64,000 nt of DNA from Marinobacter sp. C7 (GTDB taxonomy: Bacteria; Pseudomonadota; Gammaproteobacteria; Pseudomonadales; Oleiphilaceae). The notes beneath the pieces are model-generated. The model was given only the letters and a program-made list of their open reading frames with translations. It was not told where the DNA came from and made no database searches. Positions 10,849 through 24,058 of this stretch are shown one piece after another. A program made the translations under genes and the position numbers. The DNA lies in the NCBI RefSeq assembly GCF_022343555.1, contig NZ_JAKQZH010000001.1:372001-436000 (forward strand). The letters run 5' to 3'. Position 1 is the first letter of the stretch. The number at the start of each line of letters is the position of its first letter.

Positions 10849-10929
10849 GTGCGGATCGCCCCGGAAAGCTCACAGGCGCCGCGTTTTGCGCTGCAAGAAT
10901 TCAAAAGTTGCTGACAGGTTTACCAAGAC

Positions 10930-14148
<3,219 letters not shown>

Positions 14149-14152
14149 GACT

Positions 14153-14632
14153 ATGGCTGACAGAGTACCCATGACCAAGGCGGGTGAGGCCCGCCTGCGC
14201 GAGGAGCTTAAGAAGCTGAAGTCCGAAGATCGCCCGCAGGTAATCGCGGCGATTGCTGAGGCCCGCGAACACGGCGATCTCAAGGAGAACGCCGAATACC
14301 ACGCCGCGCGTGAACAGCAGGGCTTCATCGAGGGCCGGATCCAGGAAATCGAAGGCAAACTCGCCTCTGCCCAGGTGATTGACGTCACCACCATGGAAAA
14401 TACCGGCAAGGTCATCTTCGGCACCACTGTTCATCTGGTGAACGTGGACACCGACGAAGAAGTGACCTACCAGATCGTCGGCGAGGACGAAGCCGACATC
14501 AAGGAAGGCAAACTCTCCATCTCTTCCCCGATCGCCCGTGCACTGGTGGGCAAGGACGAGGGAGATGTGGTGGCGATCCGTGTGCCGTCCGGTACCGTGG
14601 AGTACGAGATTGCCGAAGTGGAGTACATCTGA
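14153..14632 (+). CDS. greA: Transcription elongation factor GreA
   Basis: A 159-residue factor that rescues backtracked RNA polymerase by stimulating transcript cleavage. The N-terminal coiled coil holds the acidic tip ([18 protein letters not shown] near 40-57) and the C-terminal FKBP-like domain has [19 protein letters not shown] at 14153 with GGAAAG upstream gives the standard [12 protein letters not shown] start. Four bases separate it from carB, so co-transcription is likely. Confidence 0.97.
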   Translation: MADRVPMTKAGEARLREELKKLKSEDRPQVIAAIAEAREHGDLKENAEYHAAREQQGFIEGRIQEIEGKLASAQVIDVTTMENTGKVIFGTTVHLVNVDTDEEVTYQIVGEDEADIKEGKLSISSPIARALVGKDEGDVVAIRVPSGTVEYEIAEVEYI

Positions 14633-14649
14633 GGGTGTGAGTTGAAAAC

Positions 14650-14802
14650 GGGGTCAGATGAAAACGTTCATCAGACCCCAAGATCAGAGTCCGGGGTTCT
14701 AAAAAGGGGTCAGAAGAAAGCTTTCTTCTGACCCCAACTTGGCGGTCCCGGTTTGAGGTTAGGTCCAGCTCCGGGGTCAGATGAAAGCCTTCATCTGACC
14801 CC
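14650..14802. repeat. REP-like palindrome cluster (3 copies) after greA
   Basis: Three 30-base palindromes at 14650-14679, 14706-14735 and 14773-14802. All share GGGGTC/GACCCC feet. The middle copy is a perfect dyad of the AGAAGAA/TTCTTCT type and the third is of the AGATGAA/TTCATCT type; the first has mismatched arms (CAGATGA against TCATCAGA). Spacers of 26 and 37 bases contain a recurring TCCGG-like segment. It fills most of the greA-yhbY gap. Confidence 0.9.
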
Positions 14803-14828
14803 ATCTTCACCCCGGATCTCAGGTACAA

Positions 14829-14864
14829 AAAAAGCCGGCTACGGTCCCCCGCAGCCGGCTTTTT
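14829..14864. terminator. Bidirectional terminator between greA and yhbY
   Basis: AAAAAGCCGGCT and AGCCGGCTTTTT form a 12-base perfect stem with A-runs and T-runs on both sides, so it can end both greA (plus) and yhbY (minus) transcripts. Confidence 0.9.
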
Positions 14865-14878
14865 CTTTAGGACCGGGT

Positions 14879-15190
14879 TCAGTGCTTGTGCCGAAGCAGG
14901 TTGGACAGCTTCGGATTGGGTTTCTTCGCCCGGCGCAGAAGCACAGCAATCTTGCCAATGGTCTGTACGACCTCGGCCCCCGAGGCGTCGCACAGGGCGC
15001 TGATCGCCTCCTGGCGGGCTTCCCGGTCCTGGCTGGCGACCTTGATCTTGATCAGTTCGTGATCGTTCAGTGCGCGCTCCAGTTCTTCCTGGAGTCCCTC
15101 GGACAGGCCTTTGTCTCCCACGATGATCACGGGTTTCAGGTTGTGGGCAATGGCCCGGTATTCCCGGCGCTGTTCCGGTGAAAGACTCAT
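14879..15190 (-). CDS. yhbY: Ribosome assembly RNA-binding protein YhbY (CRM domain)
   Basis: A 103-residue stand-alone CRM domain that binds pre-50S ribosomal particles. Characteristic stretches are LKPVIIVGDKGLSEG near residues 18-32 and ELIKIKV near 45-51, with GxxG-type loop GDKG; the C-terminus is basic (RRAKKPNPKLSNLL). It is divergent from rlmE, another 50S maturation gene, a pairing common in gammaproteobacteria. Confidence 0.95.
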   Translation of the reverse strand: MSLSPEQRREYRAIAHNLKPVIIVGDKGLSEGLQEELERALNDHELIKIKVASQDREARQEAISALCDASGAEVVQTIGKIAVLLRRAKKPNPKLSNLLRHKH

Positions 15191-15355
15191 GATGTAATCT
15201 CTTTATAGGTGCAATTAACAAAAGGTCAGCGGCGTAAACGCTGGCATAATCGTATAATTCGCAGATTGTAACAGATCGTCCGGCCCCGCAAATGCTTGTT
15301 AACCCGTATCGATGCTGGCCGCGGTGGTCTGTCCCGGAAAGTTTTGGAGGTAGGT

Positions 15356-15976
15356 TTGGCTCGGTCCAAGTCCAGCGACCGCTGGCTCAAGGAACATTTC
15401 GACGACGTTTGGGTCAGAAAGTCGCAGGAAGAAGGGTATCGCTCCCGAGCCAGCTACAAACTCGTTGAGCTGGACAAGAAAGACAAGCTGTTCCGGCCGG
15501 GGCAGCTGGTGGTGGACCTGGGTGCCGCGCCCGGTGGCTGGTCACAAGTTGCCGTGGAGCGCGTCGGTGACAAGGGAGCGGTGATCGCCAGCGACATCCT
15601 GCCCATGGATCCGATCGCCGGTGTCGATTTTGTCCAGGGCGATTTTACCGAGGATGAAGTCTTCGAAAGATTGCTGGGATTGTTGGGTGACCGAAAAGCG
15701 GATGTTGTAATTTCCGATATGGCACCCAATATGAGTGGTATGGCTGCGGTAGATATTCCGCGGGCGATGGGGCTGGTCGAGCTGGCCCTCGATATGGCCC
15801 GGCAGGTACTGCGGCCCGGTGGCGTGTTTGTTGCCAAGGTGTTTCAGGGTGAAGGCTTTGATGCATTGCTGGCTGACATGCGCGACAGCTTCAAGACCGT
15901 TGTAAGCCGGAAGCCGGACTCTTCCAGGGCGAGGTCGAGAGAGATCTACCTGGTGGGGAAGGGTTTCAAGGGGTAG
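15356..15976 (+). CDS. rlmE: 23S rRNA 2'-O-methyltransferase RlmE (FtsJ/RrmJ)
   Basis: A 206-residue SAM-dependent enzyme that methylates U2552 of 23S rRNA late in 50S assembly. It shows the SAM motif [13 protein letters not shown] near residues 50-62, SDMAPNMSG near 120-128 and KVFQGEGFD near 160, consistent with the K-D-K-E catalytic tetrad. TTG at 15356 is chosen because GGAGG lies five bases upstream and [15 protein letters not shown] is the family start; the frame extends further upstream without similarity. It precedes ftsH, as in E. coli. Confidence 0.95.
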   Translation: MARSKSSDRWLKEHFDDVWVRKSQEEGYRSRASYKLVELDKKDKLFRPGQLVVDLGAAPGGWSQVAVERVGDKGAVIASDILPMDPIAGVDFVQGDFTEDEVFERLLGLLGDRKADVVISDMAPNMSGMAAVDIPRAMGLVELALDMARQVLRPGGVFVAKVFQGEGFDALLADMRDSFKTVVSRKPDSSRARSREIYLVGKGFKG

Positions 15977-15997
15977 CGTGGAGTCAGGTTTGAAGTT

Positions 15998-16027
15998 GGG
16001 GTCAGATGAAAGCTTTCATCTGACCCC
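15998..16027. repeat. REP-like palindrome, single copy after rlmE
   Basis: A 30-base perfect dyad (GGGGTCAGATGAA, centre AGCT, TTCATCTGACCCC), 21 bases after the rlmE stop. Flanking TGAAG and TTTTCA extend the symmetry weakly. Confidence 0.9.
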
Positions 16028-16167
16028 GTTTTCAGATCGGCCCCGATGTTGCCCCTCCCTGTGGCCGCTACGGATGGGCCGTTTCTGGTGGACGGGCGTA
16101 CAATTGGTGTAAGGTGTCGGAAAAGGTTGTCTTTGCGAAGACTCCCTCAATTCACAGGTGATGATCC

Positions 16168-18111
16168 TTGAACGATATGGCAAAAAATCTGGTTCTCTGG
16201 CTGATAATAGCCGCCGTGCTGCTGATGGTGTTTCAGAATTTCTCTCCCACCACCACCGGCCAACAAGTCAACTATTCCCAGTTCGTGGAAATGGTCCAGC
16301 AGGGCCAGGTTCAGCGGGTGACCATTGACGGTCTGGAAATTCAGGGTACCCGCGGGGATGGTTCCCAATTCCAGACGATCCGGCCGCAGGTGTCGGATAA
16401 CAAATTGATGGACGACCTGCTGGCGAACAACGTCGAGGTCATCGGCAAGGAGCCTGAGCGCCAGAGCCTGTGGACGCAGTTGCTGGTGGCCGCGTTCCCG
16501 ATTCTGATCATTATCGCTCTATTCGTCTTCTTCATGCGCCAGATGCAGGGCGGCGGTGGCGGCAAAGGCCCCATGTCGTTCGGCAAGAGCAAGGCGCGCC
16601 TGATGAGTGAAGACCAGATCAAGACCACGTTCGCGGATGTCGCCGGTGTCGACGAAGCGAAGGAGGACGTCAAGGAGCTGGTGGACTTCCTGCGGGATCC
16701 GAGCAAGTTTCAGCGCCTGGGCGGCAGTATTCCCAAGGGCGTGCTGATGGTCGGTCAGCCGGGTACCGGTAAGACACTGCTGGCCAAGGCCATTGCCGGC
16801 GAAGCGAAGGTACCGTTCTTCTCGATCTCCGGTTCCGACTTTGTGGAAATGTTCGTGGGTGTGGGTGCGTCCCGCGTCCGTGACATGTTCGAGCAGGCCA
16901 AGAAGCAGAGCCCGTGCATCATCTTTATCGACGAGATCGATGCGGTCGGTCGTCATCGTGGCGCCGGCATGGGTGGTGGTCACGATGAGCGCGAGCAGAC
17001 CCTGAACCAGCTGCTGGTCGAGATGGACGGCTTTGAAGGTAATGAAGGCGTCATCGTCATTGCAGCCACCAACCGGCCGGACGTCCTGGACCCGGCGTTG
17101 CTGCGCCCGGGTCGTTTCGACCGTCAGGTAGTGGTTGGCTTGCCGGACATCATCGGCCGTGAGCAGATTCTGAAAGTACACATGAAAAAGGTACCCCTGG
17201 CAGACGGCGTGGAGCCGGTGCTCATTGCCCGTGGTACCCCAGGATTCTCCGGTGCGGATCTTGCCAACCTGGTGAACGAGGCTGCCCTGTTTGCCGCGCG
17301 TCGTAACCAGCGGCTGGTGTCCATGGAAGAGTTTGAGCTCGCCAAGGACAAGATCATGATGGGCGCCGAGCGGAAGTCCATGGTGATGAGCGAGAAGGAA
17401 AAGCGGAACACCGCTTACCACGAGTCCGGCCATGCGATCGTTGGTCGGCTGATGCCGGAGCACGATCCGGTCTACAAGGTAAGCATTATCCCCCGTGGGC
17501 GCGCCCTGGGTGTGACCATGTTCCTGCCGGAAGAGGACAAGTACAGCCACAGCAAGCGTTTCCTGATCAGCTCGATCTGCAGCCTGTTCGGTGGCCGTAT
17601 CGCCGAGGAATTGACCCTTGGGTTTGATGGTGTGACCACCGGCGCATCCAATGACATCGAGCGTGCGACCAGTCTCGCCCGCAACATGGTGACTCGTTGG
17701 GGGCTGTCCGAGAAGCTGGGCCCGCTGCAGTACGACACCGACAGCGAAGAGCCTTTCCTCGGGCGCTCTGCCGGCCAGTCGCAGACGGTTTACTCACCGG
17801 AAACTGCCCAGCGGATCGACGAGGAGGTGCGTAACATCATCGATACCTGCTACGAGACTGCCAAGCAGATCCTGATCGACAACCGGGACAAGCTGGACAT
17901 GATGGCGGAAGCGCTGATGAAGTATGAGACCATCGACCGCTACCAGATTGATGACATCATGGAAGGCCGCGAGCCGCGTCCCCCCAAAGGTTGGGGTGGT
18001 AGTGGGCCGGCCGGTGGCGCCCAGGCCGGAGAGCCGGAAAAGGCTCCCGAGCCCAAGGGCTCTGACGACGGTCGCCAGCCTGGTGTCGGTCGACCGGCAG
18101 GAGAGCACTGA
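16168..18111 (+). CDS. ftsH: ATP-dependent zinc metalloprotease FtsH
   Basis: A 647-residue membrane-bound AAA+ protease that degrades damaged membrane proteins and regulators such as sigma-32 and LpxC. Two transmembrane segments (about 5-25 and 105-125) flank a periplasmic domain. Walker A GQPGTGKT is near 195-202, Walker B IIFIDEID near 252, the [12 protein letters not shown] near 313, and the zinc motif HESGH at 418-422. TTG at 16168 ([11 protein letters not shown]) is well spaced from AGGTG; an ATG nine bases on is the alternative. The last 50 residues are a Pro/Gly/Glu-rich tail. Confidence 0.97.
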   Translation: MNDMAKNLVLWLIIAAVLLMVFQNFSPTTTGQQVNYSQFVEMVQQGQVQRVTIDGLEIQGTRGDGSQFQTIRPQVSDNKLMDDLLANNVEVIGKEPERQSLWTQLLVAAFPILIIIALFVFFMRQMQGGGGGKGPMSFGKSKARLMSEDQIKTTFADVAGVDEAKEDVKELVDFLRDPSKFQRLGGSIPKGVLMVGQPGTGKTLLAKAIAGEAKVPFFSISGSDFVEMFVGVGASRVRDMFEQAKKQSPCIIFIDEIDAVGRHRGAGMGGGHDEREQTLNQLLVEMDGFEGNEGVIVIAATNRPDVLDPALLRPGRFDRQVVVGLPDIIGREQILKVHMKKVPLADGVEPVLIARGTPGFSGADLANLVNEAALFAARRNQRLVSMEEFELAKDKIMMGAERKSMVMSEKEKRNTAYHESGHAIVGRLMPEHDPVYKVSIIPRGRALGVTMFLPEEDKYSHSKRFLISSICSLFGGRIAEELTLGFDGVTTGASNDIERATSLARNMVTRWGLSEKLGPLQYDTDSEEPFLGRSAGQSQTVYSPETAQRIDEEVRNIIDTCYETAKQILIDNRDKLDMMAEALMKYETIDRYQIDDIMEGREPRPPKGWGGSGPAGGAQAGEPEKAPEPKGSDDGRQPGVGRPAGEH

Positions 18112-18145
18112 CCCGCTCCCTGATCAATAACAGGTCGATTGAATG

Positions 18146-18177
18146 CGCCGCCCGGACTCCGGGCGGCGTTTGTTTTT
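18146..18177 (+). terminator. Rho-independent terminator between ftsH and folP
   Basis: CGCCGCCCGG and CCGGGCGGCG form a ten-base perfect stem with loop ACT, followed by TTTGTTTTTG. It ends the ftsH transcript 22 bases before the folP start. Confidence 0.92.
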
Positions 18178-18199
18178 GTTACCTCAGAAAAGGTTTGCT

Positions 18200-19030
18200 A
18201 TGGAAATGAACTTTGCCGGACGGGTGCTGGACATGTCCCGCTGTCATGTCATGGGGATTCTCAACGTCACCCCGGATTCCTTCTCCGATGGCGGGCAGTT
18301 CAATTCCCGGGATGCCGCCATGCTCCGGGCCCGGCAGATGGTTGCCGATGGCGCGGCCTTTATTGACGTCGGTGGCGAGTCCACGCGGCCGGGCGCGGCG
18401 CCGGTGTCGCTGCAGGAAGAGCTGGATCGGGTCTGCCCGGTCGTCGAAGCGATTGCCCGCGAGCTGGATACGGTGATTTCCGTGGATACCAGTTCTCCGG
18501 AAGTCATGGCCGAGACTGCAAAGCTCGGTGCCGGGTTGATCAACGATGTTCGCGCTCTTCAGCGCCCAGGCGCCCCGGAAGCGGCAGCCGCGGCAGGGAT
18601 TCCTGCCTGCATCATGCACATCCAGGGTGAGCCGGATACCATGCAGGACCGGCCTGAGTACCGCAACGTCCGCCGGGAAGTGAGTTCCTTCCTGACCGAG
18701 CGCATGCGAGTGGCAGAGCAGGCCGGGGTTCGCCCGGAGAACATCGTCCTCGATCCCGGATTCGGTTTCGGCAAGAGCCTGGAGCACAACCTCCAGTTGC
18801 TTGCTTCCATGGAGCAGCTTCATATTCTGGGGCACCCCTTGTTGATCGGCATCTCCCGCAAGTCCATGCTGGGCCAGATTACCGGCCGGGAGGTCGATCA
18901 GAGGTTGCCCGCGAGCATCGCGGCCGCGACAATAGCCGCCATGAAAGGTGCCAGCATCGTGCGCGTTCATGATGTCAGGGAAACAGTTGATGCCGTCAAG
19001 GTTGTGGCGGCAATGAAGGAGGCGGGTTAA
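18200..19030 (+). CDS. folP: Dihydropteroate synthase
   Basis: A 276-residue folate-synthesis enzyme that joins p-aminobenzoate to the pterin pyrophosphate; it is the sulfonamide target. Signature motifs are [15 protein letters not shown] near residues 18-32, [11 protein letters not shown] near 55-65, DPGFGFGKS near 193 and GISRKSMLG near 220. ATG at 18200 has AAAAGG upstream. Its stop overlaps the glmM start by one base (TAATG), so the two are co-translated. It lies just past the ftsH terminator, so it probably has its own promoter or relies on read-through. Confidence 0.97.
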   Translation: MEMNFAGRVLDMSRCHVMGILNVTPDSFSDGGQFNSRDAAMLRARQMVADGAAFIDVGGESTRPGAAPVSLQEELDRVCPVVEAIARELDTVISVDTSSPEVMAETAKLGAGLINDVRALQRPGAPEAAAAAGIPACIMHIQGEPDTMQDRPEYRNVRREVSSFLTERMRVAEQAGVRPENIVLDPGFGFGKSLEHNLQLLASMEQLHILGHPLLIGISRKSMLGQITGREVDQRLPASIAAATIAAMKGASIVRVHDVRETVDAVKVVAAMKEAG

Positions 19031-20373
19031 TGTCCGATCGCAAATATTTTGGTACCGACGGCATTCGTGGCCGGGTCGGTGAATTTCCGATCACCCCGGA
19101 ATTCATGTTGCGCCTGGGCTGGGCTGCCGGTCAGGCGTTCAAAAAGGACGGTCAGCGCAACAGTGTGCTGATCGGAAAGGACACTCGGTTGTCAGGTTAC
19201 ATGTTCGAATCCGCACTCGAGGCAGGCTTGGCTGCCGCTGGTGTCGATGTAAAGCTGCTCGGCCCTATGCCGACACCGGCGATCGCCTATCTCACCCGGA
19301 CATTCCGCGCTTCCGCCGGCATTGTGATTAGTGCCTCCCATAATCCGCACCACGATAACGGCATCAAGTTCTTTTCATCGGCCGGCGCCAAGCTTGATGA
19401 TGCGCTCGAGGCCGAGATCGAGCGCTGGCTGGACCGTCCGCTGGAGGTGTGTGAGCCGTCGGAGCTTGGCAAGGCCTTCCGGGTGGATGATGCTCCCGGT
19501 CGCTACGTGGAATTCTGCAAGAGTACTGTGCCGAACGAGTTCACGATGGACGGGCTTCATATTGTCCTCGACTGTGCTCACGGCGCCACCTATCACGTGG
19601 CCCCCAAGGTTTTCCGCGAGCTGGGTGCCCGGGTATCGGTGATTGGTGCCGATCCCGACGGTCTGAATATCAATCTGGGTGTCGGCTCCACTCATCTGGA
19701 GGCGCTCAAGGCGGCGGTACTGGAAAAGAAGGCGGATCTGGGGATTGCATTCGACGGCGATGGCGACCGGGTGCTGATGGTGGATCGCGATGGCTCTGAA
19801 GTGGATGGCGATGAGCTCCTCTACATTATCGCTTCCCAGCGCCATGCCGAGGGTCGCCTGAAGGGCGGGGTGGTCGGCACTTTGATGACCAATCTGGGCG
19901 TCGAGCTGGCGCTTAAAGATGCCGGCATCGCCTTCGAGCGTGCGAAGGTGGGGGATCGCTACGTGATGGAGCGGCTCGTGGCCAATGACTGGGTGCTGGG
20001 CGGCGAAGGTTCCGGTCACATGGTGATCCGGGACTGCACCACGACCGGTGATGGCATTGTGTCGGCCCTGCAGGTGCTGCTGGCTATCCGCAAATCCGGC
20101 CAGACTCTGGCCCAGCTGCGCGAAGGTATGACCAAGCTGCCCCAGAAGATGATCAACGTCCGGGTGGCGGAACGTTTTGATCCTCTGTCCCGCGACGACA
20201 TCGTCTCAGCTCTGCGCCAGGCAGAAGCCGAATTGGGTGAGGCTGGCCGGGTCCTGCTGAGGGCGTCGGGAACGGAGCCGTTGATCCGGGTCATGGTGGA
20301 AGGGCAGGTCGAGTCCGACATCACCCGGGTCGTTGAAGAACTGGCCGGGGTAGTCGAGCAATCGACCCGGTAA
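19030..20373 (+). CDS. glmM: Phosphoglucosamine mutase
   Basis: A 447-residue enzyme converting glucosamine-6-phosphate to glucosamine-1-phosphate for peptidoglycan and LPS precursors. The phosphorylated Ser103 lies in [12 protein letters not shown], the Mg2+ loop DGDGDRV near 240 and the phosphate-binding loop [15 protein letters not shown] near the C-terminus. Length matches the family (445 in E. coli). It overlaps folP by one base, the order seen in E. coli. Confidence 0.97.
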   Translation: MSDRKYFGTDGIRGRVGEFPITPEFMLRLGWAAGQAFKKDGQRNSVLIGKDTRLSGYMFESALEAGLAAAGVDVKLLGPMPTPAIAYLTRTFRASAGIVISASHNPHHDNGIKFFSSAGAKLDDALEAEIERWLDRPLEVCEPSELGKAFRVDDAPGRYVEFCKSTVPNEFTMDGLHIVLDCAHGATYHVAPKVFRELGARVSVIGADPDGLNINLGVGSTHLEALKAAVLEKKADLGIAFDGDGDRVLMVDRDGSEVDGDELLYIIASQRHAEGRLKGGVVGTLMTNLGVELALKDAGIAFERAKVGDRYVMERLVANDWVLGGEGSGHMVIRDCTTTGDGIVSALQVLLAIRKSGQTLAQLREGMTKLPQKMINVRVAERFDPLSRDDIVSALRQAEAELGEAGRVLLRASGTEPLIRVMVEGQVESDITRVVEELAGVVEQSTR

Positions 20374-20448
20374 TTTTGTATTTTCAGGCGGTTGTGTGAG
20401 GGCGGGGACTGCTGTATAGTTCGCCCTCCCTTACGTTCGGGAAGAGTT

Positions 20449-21213
20449 ATGCGTCGCAAGATCGTAGCCGGAAACTGGAAAATGAACGGGTCTTCGGACC
20501 TGGCAAAGCAGCTTGTCGGTTATGTGCGGGCTGAGCTGGACACTCTTGATAATGGTGTGGAGGTTGTTATTATTCCTCCGGCCCTGTACGTCCGGGATGT
20601 GCTTGATCAGTCAGGCGGCAGCGTGGGCGTTGGTGTTCAGAACGTAAGCCAGTGGGCATCCGGTGCCTACACCGGTGAAACAGCCGCCGATATGGTGAAG
20701 GATCTGGGCTGTGGGTACGCTCTGGTCGGGCACTCCGAACGCCGGCAGTACTTCGGTGAATCGGATGAAGTCGTTGCGGCGAAAGTCGAGCGTGTTCTGG
20801 CCAGTGGGGTTGCCCCCGTTGTTTGCGTCGGTGAAACGCTGGAGCAGCGAGAGGCTGGTGAAGCTGAGTCGGTCGTAGCTGCTCAGGTACAGCAGGGTCT
20901 TTGCCGGGTTGCAGCCGATCAGTGGTCGAGCATCGTTATTGCGTACGAGCCCGTCTGGGCGATCGGTACCGGGAAAACGGCCACGGCGGAAGATGCTCAG
21001 AACATGCATTCGGCAATCCGTAAGGTGTTGGCCGATATTGGGGCGCCGGCAGAGAGCATTTCTCTACTTTACGGCGGCAGTGTAAAAGCGGATAATGCGG
21101 CCGCTTTGTTTGCCGAGCCCGATATTGATGGTGGGCTAATCGGCGGTGCATCGCTGATTGCAGAGGATTTTGTGAGTATTTGCCGGTCGATGCCGGCAGG
21201 TACCAAAGGCTAA
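20449..21213 (+). CDS. tpiA: Triosephosphate isomerase
   Basis: A 254-residue TIM-barrel enzyme interconverting dihydroxyacetone phosphate and glyceraldehyde-3-phosphate. Catalytic Lys11 is in GNWKMNG, His95 in GHSERRQYFGES and Glu167 in AYEPVWAIGTGKTA; the phosphate loop is LYGGSVKADNA. A TATAGT -10-like box about 35 bases upstream suggests a local promoter. The tpiA-secG order is typical of gammaproteobacteria. Confidence 0.97.
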   Translation: MRRKIVAGNWKMNGSSDLAKQLVGYVRAELDTLDNGVEVVIIPPALYVRDVLDQSGGSVGVGVQNVSQWASGAYTGETAADMVKDLGCGYALVGHSERRQYFGESDEVVAAKVERVLASGVAPVVCVGETLEQREAGEAESVVAAQVQQGLCRVAADQWSSIVIAYEPVWAIGTGKTATAEDAQNMHSAIRKVLADIGAPAESISLLYGGSVKADNAAALFAEPDIDGGLIGGASLIAEDFVSICRSMPAGTKG

Positions 21214-21231
21214 AGGTTCGCGGGATTCGTT

Positions 21232-21609
21232 ATGGATTGGTTGGAAACACTGGTAGTCGTTGTGCACGTGGTGATTGCCGTCGCACTGGTGGGTCTGGTC
21301 CTGATCCAGCAGGGCAAGGGCGCCGACGCCGGTGCAGCATTCGGTGGCGGTGCGTCCCAGACCGTATTTGGTAGTCAGGGCAGCGGTAGCTTTCTGACTC
21401 GTCTGACCACGATCCTGGCGATCGTGTTCTTTGTGACAAGTTTTTCGCTGGCGGTGTTTGCCAAGCAGCGTGCCGAGGTGGCTGGTGAAGCCGGGATTCC
21501 GGTAGTCGAGGAGTCTTCCGAGCAGGCACCGGTAGAGCAGGCTGCGGACTCCGCAGAGAGCAGCGAAGCCGAGAGCGGGAAGGGTTCCGATCTTCCCGAG
21601 CTCGAGTAA
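21232..21609 (+). CDS. secG: Protein translocase subunit SecG
   Basis: A 125-residue inner-membrane subunit of SecYEG. Two hydrophobic helices (about 3-23 and 58-77) flank the conserved Gly-rich loop DAGAAFGGGASQTVFGSQGSG. The C-terminal 45 residues are acidic and rich in Ser, Glu and Ala, longer than in E. coli but similar to marine gammaproteobacteria. tRNA-Leu follows eight bases after the stop, so co-transcription is likely. Confidence 0.95.
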   Translation: MDWLETLVVVVHVVIAVALVGLVLIQQGKGADAGAAFGGGASQTVFGSQGSGSFLTRLTTILAIVFFVTSFSLAVFAKQRAEVAGEAGIPVVEESSEQAPVEQAADSAESSEAESGKGSDLPELE

Positions 21610-21617
21610 GAGGTGTT

Positions 21618-21702
21618 GCCCGGGTGGTGAAACTGGTAGACACGCTATCTTGAGGGGGTAGTGGCGCAAGCCGTGCCGGTTCGAGTCCGGCCCCGGGCAC
21701 CA
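21618..21702 (+). tRNA. tRNA-Leu (anticodon GAG)
   Basis: An 85-base class II tRNA with the seven-base acceptor stem GCCCGGG/CCCGGGC and encoded CCA end. The anticodon loop TTGAGGG puts GAG at 21652-21654 (reads CUC and CUU); a short variable arm (TGGCGCAAGCC) and T-loop GGTTCGAGTCC are present. The position right after secG matches Pseudomonas and E. coli. Confidence 0.97.
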
Positions 21703-21710
21703 TTTATAAG

Positions 21711-21748
21711 AAAAAACGGCTTGGATCTTCCAGGCCGTTTTTTTTGGT
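21711..21748 (+). terminator. Terminator after tRNA-Leu
   Basis: AAAAAACGGCTTGG pairs with CCAGGCCGTTTTTT, ending in eight T. It closes the tpiA/secG-tRNA transcript. Confidence 0.88.
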
Positions 21749-21754
21749 CAGTCC

Positions 21755-21783
21755 TTGACCAGTCCGTTCGGCGTCTCTATACT
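21755..21783 (+). promoter_or_regulatory. Sigma-70 promoter between tRNA-Leu and rimP
   Basis: TTGACC at 21755-21760 and TATACT at 21778-21783 with a 17-base spacer, ten bases past the preceding terminator. Transcription would start near 21790. Confidence 0.75.
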
Positions 21784-21789
21784 CCGGCG

Positions 21790-21921
21790 GATATTGGAGC
21801 CGGTGGGCTGTTCCCCGGTTTCCTGGCAGGCCAGGTGTCTGTCAGCAGGAGGTCATGCTCGTAGTGAGAGCGGCTTTCTGTGAGTTCTTGCAACAAAAGG
21901 CCCCAATTTCAGGGGCTTTTT
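21790..21921 (+). ncRNA. Candidate small RNA between tRNA-Leu and rimP
   Basis: About 130 bases lie between a strong sigma-70 promoter and a terminator hairpin (AAAAG, bulged G, CCCC pairing with GGGGCTTTTT, 21895-21921). No tRNA or known RNA is recognised inside, although relatives often have tRNA-fMet here. Local hairpins include CCTGG-CAGG-CCAGG near 21821-21834. A 22-codon frame starts at 21855 behind AGGAGGT, but the ribosome-site spacing is too short to be convincing. Alternatively this is a leader of the rimP operon ended by attenuation. Confidence 0.5.
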
Positions 21922-21956
21922 GATTAAGGGGCCTGGCGTACCGGGCCCTGGTGCAT

Positions 21957-21988
21957 AAAAAGGGCTGATCAACAGCCCTTTTTTTGTT
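21957..21988 (+). terminator. Second terminator-like hairpin upstream of rimP
   Basis: AAAAAGGGCTG and CAGCCCTTTTT with a short loop, followed by more T, 43 bases before rimP. With no promoter visible after it, it probably attenuates transcription entering the rimP-nusA-infB operon; in E. coli that operon is autoregulated through NusA. Confidence 0.75.
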
Positions 21989-22030
21989 TGTAGGGCCGGT
22001 AAAAATTCCTGAAATGGAGATGGCATAACT

Positions 22031-22492
22031 TTGTCAGCCAAGCTTAAACAACTGGAAGATCTCCTTCGGCCAATTGTCGAGGGGCTGGGATATGAGTTCT
22101 GGGGGATTGAATTCCGCTCCCAGGGGCACCACTCCCTGTTGCGTGTCTTTATTGATGATGCCGAAAACGGTATCGGTATCGACGACTGTGAAAAAGTCAG
22201 TCGCCAGATCAGCGGCGTGATGGATGTGGAAGATCCCATTCAGACCGAGTACACCCTGGAGGTTTCCTCCCCGGGGATGGATCGCCCGCTGTTTCGCCTG
22301 GAACAGTATCAGGCTTTTGCCGGCCATCAGGTCCAGATCCGGCTGCGCATGGCCTTTGAGGGGCGTCGCAAGTTCCAGGGCCTGATCAAGGGTGTTGAAG
22401 GAGACGATGTGGTGGTTGTGGTGGATGACCACGAGTACCTGTTGCCGTTCGACAGCATTGAAAAGGCACACATCGTCCCGGTTTTTGAATGA
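22031..22492 (+). CDS. rimP: Ribosome maturation factor RimP
   Basis: A 153-residue 30S assembly factor with an N-terminal alpha/beta domain ([23 protein letters not shown] near residues 20-42) and a C-terminal SH3-like barrel. The family signature [14 protein letters not shown] is near 75-88. The start is TTG at 22031 with GGAGATGG about ten bases upstream. It opens the conserved rimP-nusA-infB-rbfA-truB operon. Confidence 0.95.
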   Translation: MSAKLKQLEDLLRPIVEGLGYEFWGIEFRSQGHHSLLRVFIDDAENGIGIDDCEKVSRQISGVMDVEDPIQTEYTLEVSSPGMDRPLFRLEQYQAFAGHQVQIRLRMAFEGRRKFQGLIKGVEGDDVVVVVDDHEYLLPFDSIEKAHIVPVFE

Positions 22493-22546
22493 ATCGAATT
22501 GAAAAGTCAGTGGACGCACAGTTTATTTTGAGGGCAGGGCAATCCA

Positions 22547-24040
22547 ATGAGTAAAGAGATCTTGCTGGTGGTCGAATCCGTCTCGAACGAGAAGGGTGTC
22601 GAGAAGGATGTGATTTTCGAAGCGATCGAGCTTGCGCTCGCCACCGCTGCCAAAAAGCGCTACGAGGATGAAGAAGCGGATATCCGGGTTGCCATTGATC
22701 GCCGGACCGGGGAGTACGAAACATTCCGCCGGTGGCTGGTGGTCGACAACGACCAGGTGCCTGCCCTGGGGACCGAGCTGACCCTTCAGGAAGCGGAGGA
22801 AATCGATCCGAACCTGAAGCCGGGCGACATCCACGAGGAGAAGGTCGAGTCCGTATCCTTCGGACGTATCGGCGCCCAGGCCGCCAAGCAGATCATATTC
22901 CAGAAGGTTCGCGAAGCAGAGCGCTCCAAGATTGTTGACAGCTACCGCGATCGTGTCGGTGAGCTGGTTTCCGGCACCGTAAAGAAAGTCACCCGTGACA
23001 ACGTCATCGTTGATCTGGGAAGCAATGCCGAAGCATTGTTGCCCCGGGAAAACCTGATTCCCCGGGAAACCTTCCGCATGGGTGACCGGGTTCGCTCACT
23101 ACTGCTTGAGATCCGTACCGACCATCGTGGCCCGCAGCTGATACTGAGCCGGACTGCACCGCAGATGCTGATCGAACTGTTCCGCATCGAAGTGCCGGAA
23201 ATTGCCGAGGATCTGATTGAAATCCGGGGCGCGGCCCGGGATCCCGGATCCCGAGCCAAGATTGCCGTCAAGACCAACGACCGCCGGATCGACCCGGTGG
23301 GTGCCTGCGTCGGTATGCGGGGCTCCCGTGTCCAGGCGGTTTCCAATGAGCTGGGCGGAGAGCGCGTGGACATCGTGCTGTGGGATGACAACCCGGCGCA
23401 GCTGGTGATCAATGCCATGGCGCCGGCCGAAGTGGCGTCCATCGTAGTGGACGAAGATCGTCATACCATGGATGTCGCAGTGGCGGAGGATAACCTGGCC
23501 CAGGCCATTGGTCGTAACGGCCAGAACGTGCGTCTGGCGACCGAGCTGACCGGCTGGACCCTGAACGTGATGACCGAGGAAGAAGCCGGAGAGCGTCAAG
23601 AGCAGGAGTACAACCGGCTGCTGGATCATTTCACCTCCAACCTCGATGTTGACGAGGAGTTCGCCGGTGTCCTGATCGAAGAGGGCTTTACCTCGCTGGA
23701 AGAAGTCGCTTATGTGCCGATGGAAGAAATGCTGGCGATCGAAGGCTTTGATGAGGAAACCGTGACCGAGCTGCGCCGCCGTGCCAAGGACGTTCTGCTG
23801 AACCAGGCGCTGGCAAGTGAAGAGGCGCTCGAGGGAGCTGAGCCGGCCGAAGATCTGCTCAATATGGAGGGCATGGATCGTGCGCTGGCATTCAAACTGG
23901 CCGGAATGGGTGTTCGCACCATGGAAGATCTGGCCGAGCAGTCAGTAGATGACCTGCTCGAGATTGAAGGTATGGATGAAGAGCGTGCCGGTCAGTTGAT
24001 TATGACCGCACGTGCCCCCTGGTTTGAAGACCAGGCTTAA
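22547..24040 (+). CDS. nusA: Transcription termination/antitermination factor NusA
   Basis: A 497-residue RNA polymerase-binding factor controlling pausing, termination and rRNA antitermination. The N-terminal RNAP-binding domain (1-130) is followed by S1 (about 135-200, [18 protein letters not shown]), two KH domains (about 230-345, [19 protein letters not shown]) and two C-terminal acidic helix-hairpin-helix repeats (to 497, [12 protein letters not shown]). This full gammaproteobacterial architecture is complete. Confidence 0.97.
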   Translation: MSKEILLVVESVSNEKGVEKDVIFEAIELALATAAKKRYEDEEADIRVAIDRRTGEYETFRRWLVVDNDQVPALGTELTLQEAEEIDPNLKPGDIHEEKVESVSFGRIGAQAAKQIIFQKVREAERSKIVDSYRDRVGELVSGTVKKVTRDNVIVDLGSNAEALLPRENLIPRETFRMGDRVRSLLLEIRTDHRGPQLILSRTAPQMLIELFRIEVPEIAEDLIEIRGAARDPGSRAKIAVKTNDRRIDPVGACVGMRGSRVQAVSNELGGERVDIVLWDDNPAQLVINAMAPAEVASIVVDEDRHTMDVAVAEDNLAQAIGRNGQNVRLATELTGWTLNVMTEEEAGERQEQEYNRLLDHFTSNLDVDEEFAGVLIEEGFTSLEEVAYVPMEEMLAIEGFDEETVTELRRRAKDVLLNQALASEEALEGAEPAEDLLNMEGMDRALAFKLAGMGVRTMEDLAEQSVDDLLEIEGMDEERAGQLIMTARAPWFEDQA

Positions 24041-24058
24041 TTCGGGAGGAGGACCAGT

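Noticed and set aside
21784..22030. tRNA-fMet between tRNA-Leu and rimP
   Set aside because: No acceptor stem, CAT anticodon loop or T-loop can be found in this stretch on either strand.
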